This document shows positions 56,201 through 62,200 of a stretch of DNA of 64,000 bases, piece by piece. The translations under genes and the position numbers were made by a program. Position 1 is the stretch's first letter, and each line of letters begins with the position of its first letter. The stretch spans positions 502,984 to 566,983 of the forward strand of contig BQKZ01000003.1 in the NCBI GenBank assembly GCA_036244855.1, read 5' to 3'. Under the pieces are notes generated by a model that saw only the letters and a program-made list of their open reading frames with translations, did no database searches and was not told the DNA's origin. This DNA is from Temnopleurus reevesii (lineage: Eukaryota > Echinodermata > Echinoidea > Temnopleuroida > Temnopleuridae).

Positions 56201-59200
56201 ATCTCCCATCACCTCAGAAGATCTATGAGAAGAAAGATGGTATGTTTAATTGTAACCATTTTCCTGCATTGTATAATGGGGACACAAAAGTTATTTAGAC
56301 AATTGGCTCTATTGGTTACATGTATGTAAATGTTTCAAAGATTACATGCATGTGTTTAATGTGTATTTCATGTTTTAGATATGAACCTTGTAGATTACAA
56401 AAAGATGAATTTGTGTGGTGTAGCTCATTAAAGTCTTTGCTCTTTCTGGGGGATGCTTTGAGAACATGAAGCACAATATTATTCATGATTTTTATTGATC
56501 TTGAGATCTCTGCGGGACTGTTTAAGTAAAGTCATCAGAGAAACAACAATCACATTCAAACAAATACTAAAAAACAATCAAGCCATTCAATGTTAGTGTA
56601 GCTTTTGTATATTTATCTCCTTTTTTGCTCATGCATTATCCCTTTGGGTATTTGTGAGTAAAAGGTATTTGATTGACCACATCCCAAAAATGTTAATTGA
56701 TCTCAAAAGATTATCAAATTATGGCAGATTAATTAATAATTCACTACATTTCTTCATGCATGTATTTTGTCTCGCTGACTGATGATCCTTTTCCTGTGTC
56801 ACAGAGGCAGCTGGCAAGCCATTGGGAGCTGACCTGAAGGGACTCACCCCAGGCCACAAGGAAGCCATGTTGCTGTTCCTAGAGAGAGTGTATGGTATAG
56901 GGAACCAAGAACTCTTCTTTGAACTGCTAGAAGTGGGCTTCCTACCTGACCTCAGAGCAGCCACAACCATGGATACAGTAAGAATGTTTTTACATTAACC
57001 TCTTCCATATTGATAATGGGTAGGTTATGTGCAAAGCTTATTGAAACTCTGAATTTTGGAAATCAATAGCATAGTATATGTGTACATGATGGAAATTATT
57101 TGTCATGTTTTGTTTTCAATATCAGGTATGGGTTAAAATTTCAACAATCATTGATTCATTATTCAACACCGAAGAATTATTGCATGGGGTTAAATTTACT
57201 AAGACGTTTATTGGACTGGTTTGTATCTATTAACTAAAATAATGTTTTATATTGGTGCCATTACATTTCAACTTTGTCTATATTTATATTTATGACAAAA
57301 TTTATTGAGACATGAATTTTGAATTAAGGAAATTTAGGTGCCAGATTTCATTTTGAAAAGTCATTCCTGTATTACCGTGGATGTATCTGGAACAGATCAG
57401 ACCACACAGATACAGACACCTAGTGTACTTGTATTATCTATTGTAATTTCAAATGTTCAAGAGCCTGTGGTATATAATTCCTAATATTAATTCTCTTTTT
57501 TATCACCATAACACAGCCAACTACTCATGACCATGACATGGCCCTGGCTTTGAACCGCTACCTCTGTAACTCAGTGCTTCCCCTCCTGACCCGACATAGT
57601 GAGATGTTTGAGGGCGCTGACCAATATGCATCTCTCCTCGACTCCACCCTACACACTGTCTATCGGCTGTCCAGCTGCCGGTCACTCACTAGGGGTCAGA
57701 GGGAGACTGTAGCTGACTTCCTGGTAGCTCTTACAAGGTAAAGAGCTCCTTTTCTTTATTGGAATTGGCTGATTGATTGACATTTTCAGAGGGAATAAAT
57801 TAATAGTCAGACAGTTGTTCTGGAATAATTCGTAATTCTTTTTTAATCACAAAGATGAACATTTGGAAGCAAAGAGCATAGCCAGAGATACAATTGTCTA
57901 TGACATGATTTTTCTACTATAAATCATCAGGGAATGATTGTAGTGTTCACATTTGATTAGTAATTTTAGACATTGAGGAAACACTTCCCTTTTACTGTAA
58001 AGTTCTATGTGAAAAAGTTGCTAAACAAAACATCTTTTGTGTAGCAATCATGCTGAAAGGCATAGCAAATTGTGATGCCATACCAGGAAAATTTTTCCCT
58101 GATCATTTTAAGCTCTCTGAGCATTCAGAAATCTATTAATTTCTCGTTCCACAAAAAATACATTTAGAATTGCAAAAGAATCTAAATTTTGCAAATAAAA
58201 TTTTATGAACTTCAGGTACCTTTTGATTAACATGTAATTACTATTATGTCATATGTTACTAGGAGCTTGAAGCCTTCCATGATGCAGCGGTTGCTACGGA
58301 AGCTAATCAACGATGTGCCTGTACTTGCTGATCACTCCTATGTGGCCTTAAAGGTAAGTACAGCTGCAAATATTCAAGTTTTTGTTAAATCAATCCCACT
58401 CCTGACACCATTATTGATGCACTATTCTTAACTGTTCAAACTTGCTGAAACAGGGGGTGCCATATAAAAACATAAAAGAAAGGTTTCCAGCTATTTTTGA
58501 AATTTGTATAATTTTTTAATATATGATATGATTTCCCTCTGTAATCGTGATTTATCTTTTTAGGCCATATCGTGAAATAAGCTACCTCTCTAGTCCTGCG
58601 CACGTCTCTTTTTTTGTACAAAGTCTATGGAGATTCAATGAGTCTACTGCCGCTTACTAAATGAACGCAAGTGGACTATTTGACGAGAATGCCCTTTTTT
58701 TATTGTCTAAGAAATGTTTATATTGTCAATATGCAGATCCTTCAGCTTCACTACGAGCGTTGTATCACATACTATGGAAGTAGTGGAGGTTGGGGTAGCT
58801 ATGGTGCTGCTAATGATGAAGAGAAGAGGCTCACCATGATGCTATTCACGGGTCTCTTCGATGCTCTGGCAGAAAAGGTATGCTCTTAACCCGTATTGTT
58901 AGGAAAATTTGCTGGCATTCTACCAAATGCACTTTGGCTTTCATGATTGCCGTGTATTTCTCACTTTTTATTACTTTCTAGGTTTCTGATTGGTTGAAGG
59001 CAAATGATTGTTTCTTAACCTTGCCTGAAGTGAAATAGAGAGAGAGAGAGACTCTAGAGAAAGAAAGAGAGCATACATGTATATGAATGTGATCTATAAA
59101 TGATAGAGTGAGTCGACCTGCTGCCTATAGATTACTGATTACTGGTTATAATTTCTAATGACTTCATATTATTTAACCAGCCATGTTTGGATTCTTGTCT

Positions 59201-62200
59201 TTCCAAAAGTCAATCTACTTCAATTTTTTTTTTTTATAGATTTTTGACATAATATGAATTTTAGGGGTTTTTTTTGCAGTAGGAGTATGAGGATGAGCTA
59301 TTTGCTTGAGCTCTTCTATGTTTGACAACCATTGGCAGTGCCCTTCCATCAGGTTATAGCATGTCATACCATGATGAATAGATTTGTCTTAAAACTTAAC
59401 TTTCAGAAAGACTTCTCAATCTGTCCTTGTTTTTTTACTGAATAGGAGTATGATGAGGAGCTATTTGACCGAGCTCTCCCATGTTTGACCGCCATCGGCA
59501 GCGCTCTACCACCAGACTACAGCATGTCATACCATGATGAAAGCTACGTGAGAGAATCATGCTTTGATGCTGATGGTATCTACCAACCTAAACCTGTTGA
59601 TACACACAAGTGAGAAATTTAAAACTATATTTCAATCTTATTTGTAGATTAAGCAGTTTGAAATATGTATCAAAGGGTGAGAAAAAAATAAATAAATTCA
59701 AATCAAATTAAATCAAATCAAATGATGTGCTGGTGACAGTAGATGACACATGTCATTTTTATTTTGCGACAAATAAGACATTTCAAAATTATTTTACGAA
59801 CCTATTATGAACATTACCTAATTTGTTATTGAGGCACATGAATAGGCTTAATGCAAAGAAATTCAAACCTGGTCCATACCCTTAAGAATGATAAAAAAGC
59901 CATTGAGACAAGACTTCAAATTCAGCCTCGTTAGTTCTTGCATCCATTAAAAAAAATACAATGTTGTAGTTTCCAGCATTTGTTTAACCATTGATTGATT
60001 TGACAATCCTCAAGGTTTATTGGTTATGAAGTCATGTTATGTGCCCATTTAATTTCTCCCATTTTAATTCCTTTTTTTATTTTCAGGGTGCTACTGAATG
60101 AGAGCTTGTTGTCTTTCAGCGAACGATTTGCTGAACATCTTCATGACAGCTGGGCTTTAGCTATGGTATGATCTTGTCACTTTTATTTTCAGTTGTTAGC
60201 TTGTTTCACCATTTTTTTATTTTAAGAAAAAAGTTTGATTATACTGCTCAATTAGTTTACGCATCTAAAATGTGGTTAATTTATTTAAGTATGCAATTTA
60301 AAAATCTGCTCCTTTAATCCATCGGATGCCCCTTTTCAGGTTTTAATAGTAATGCAATTATTTGTCAAAATCGATGTTGAATGTGTGTCTCCTTAAGGGT
60401 CTCAAGAGTGAGTCAATAATATTTCTCCTCAATTGTTTTACAATTGCACCATGTCATATTCCGTACATAGATGATTAGTGATATTCCATTTTCTTTACAG
60501 TTTGACAATGGTTGGACTCATGGTGAAACAGAGAATGCTGCCATGAAAGAATCATACATGCTCAGACCTTACAAAACACTCACGATGAAGGTAAAAGTTG
60601 TGTTTCCTTTAACTCAATTTTAACGTTTTTGTCAGTTTTACAATTTTGGTTCCCTTCCGTTACCTCTTTTTTCAATTTGATGAAGAATCCATCACCATGT
60701 AATTGTAATGTTATCACTTCATTAGTACAGCATTTTAGCAATGGGTTACATTTTGATATACATTTTCTGCTCATTGAAATGAATCTGAGTTCTGATGATT
60801 CCAACGAAGAAAAATATGCTGAGTGTTAAGATATCTAAGCATACTAAGGAATTGATATATATTTTTGTCCTGTTATTTCACGAGAAGGATTCATACGGGG
60901 AACCAGTGAAGGAATATATCAAAGCTCTCCTTACCTGGGGCTGGGCCAGTGAGAGGAAATAAAGTGCCCAAAAATCCACATGATTAAAACCCTGAAGCAG
61001 AATAAGATGCTTAGAGCTCTTGTACAAGAGCAGCATTCAGATCAAATAGTGTGCATATGGTCTGATTACGTTTTCTCTCTAAATATTATTCTAGGAGAAG
61101 GATTCGTACAGAGAGCCAGTAAGGGAATGTATCAAAGCCCTCCTTGCCTGGGGTTGGGCCATTGAGAGGAGTAAAGCATCAGAACAACAATCCCAGGCTC
61201 ATAGACCAAGAAGGTTGTCAAAAGCAAGTCTGGTGAGTAAAGACTAGTACTGAAATATGATTGATTAAATGAAGGTTTTGCTGATACATAGCTGGCTAGT
61301 ATATATCAGGGGCCTGTAACATAAAAGAGATACAATTAATTGGGAATTAATTGTATCTTTATGATACACGTTTTGCCATGGACTTACGATTAATATTTAT
61401 CGTAAGTTTACGTGCATCTTTTATGTTACAGGCCCCTGGTCTTTACAAAGACAGACAATTATTATGATGTGCCAGACACTCACTTTGGAGAAAGTTTAGG
61501 GCTGTATATAGTATGTGTTATGATCCCTATTTTTCTAAAGAAGCATAAAGGAGAGAACGGTTGTATCTCATAAAACTAAAAGAAATGTGAACAAAACTGA
61601 ATAAAAAATATGTTCATATCTACTACAGATATCCTGCTTTACCAATTTAATTAGTGTACATATTATTTTGAATTATTTGATGCCTCTATTACATATTTTT
61701 TACTCTCATTCCTGTGCTCGTGGTAGCCATCTTTTTTCAAGTTGTTATCTGGTGTCACACTGTCACAGCTCAGAAATATGAATATGTTTTGTATTTCTAT
61801 ACAGGGTGCAATGGAGTCTCCCCACGGCTACAACCCAAGACCCATTGATGTCTCAAACATCACACTCACAAGAGAGATGCAGGTAGGGATCCACTATCTC
61901 TCTTTATCCTTCTTCTCATTCTCTCTTTCTATCTCTCTCTCTTTCCCTCTTCGTCCCTCAAACACTGCTTTATGAAATGAATGAGTTTTTAGTTTTACTC
62001 TGAAATATAACACTTAGGAGGTGTTGTTCAATAGTTGCAATTGATCGGAAATCAACTACAAATCAGTTTCAATTTGTTATGCACAGTTTCACTCGCGCAT
62101 GATATGCACTTCTTATAAGACCCGCATGAAACAATGGTTTTGATTAGCGCATTATGATCAAATGCAACTTGCAATCAAATGCAACTTGCAATCAATTGCA

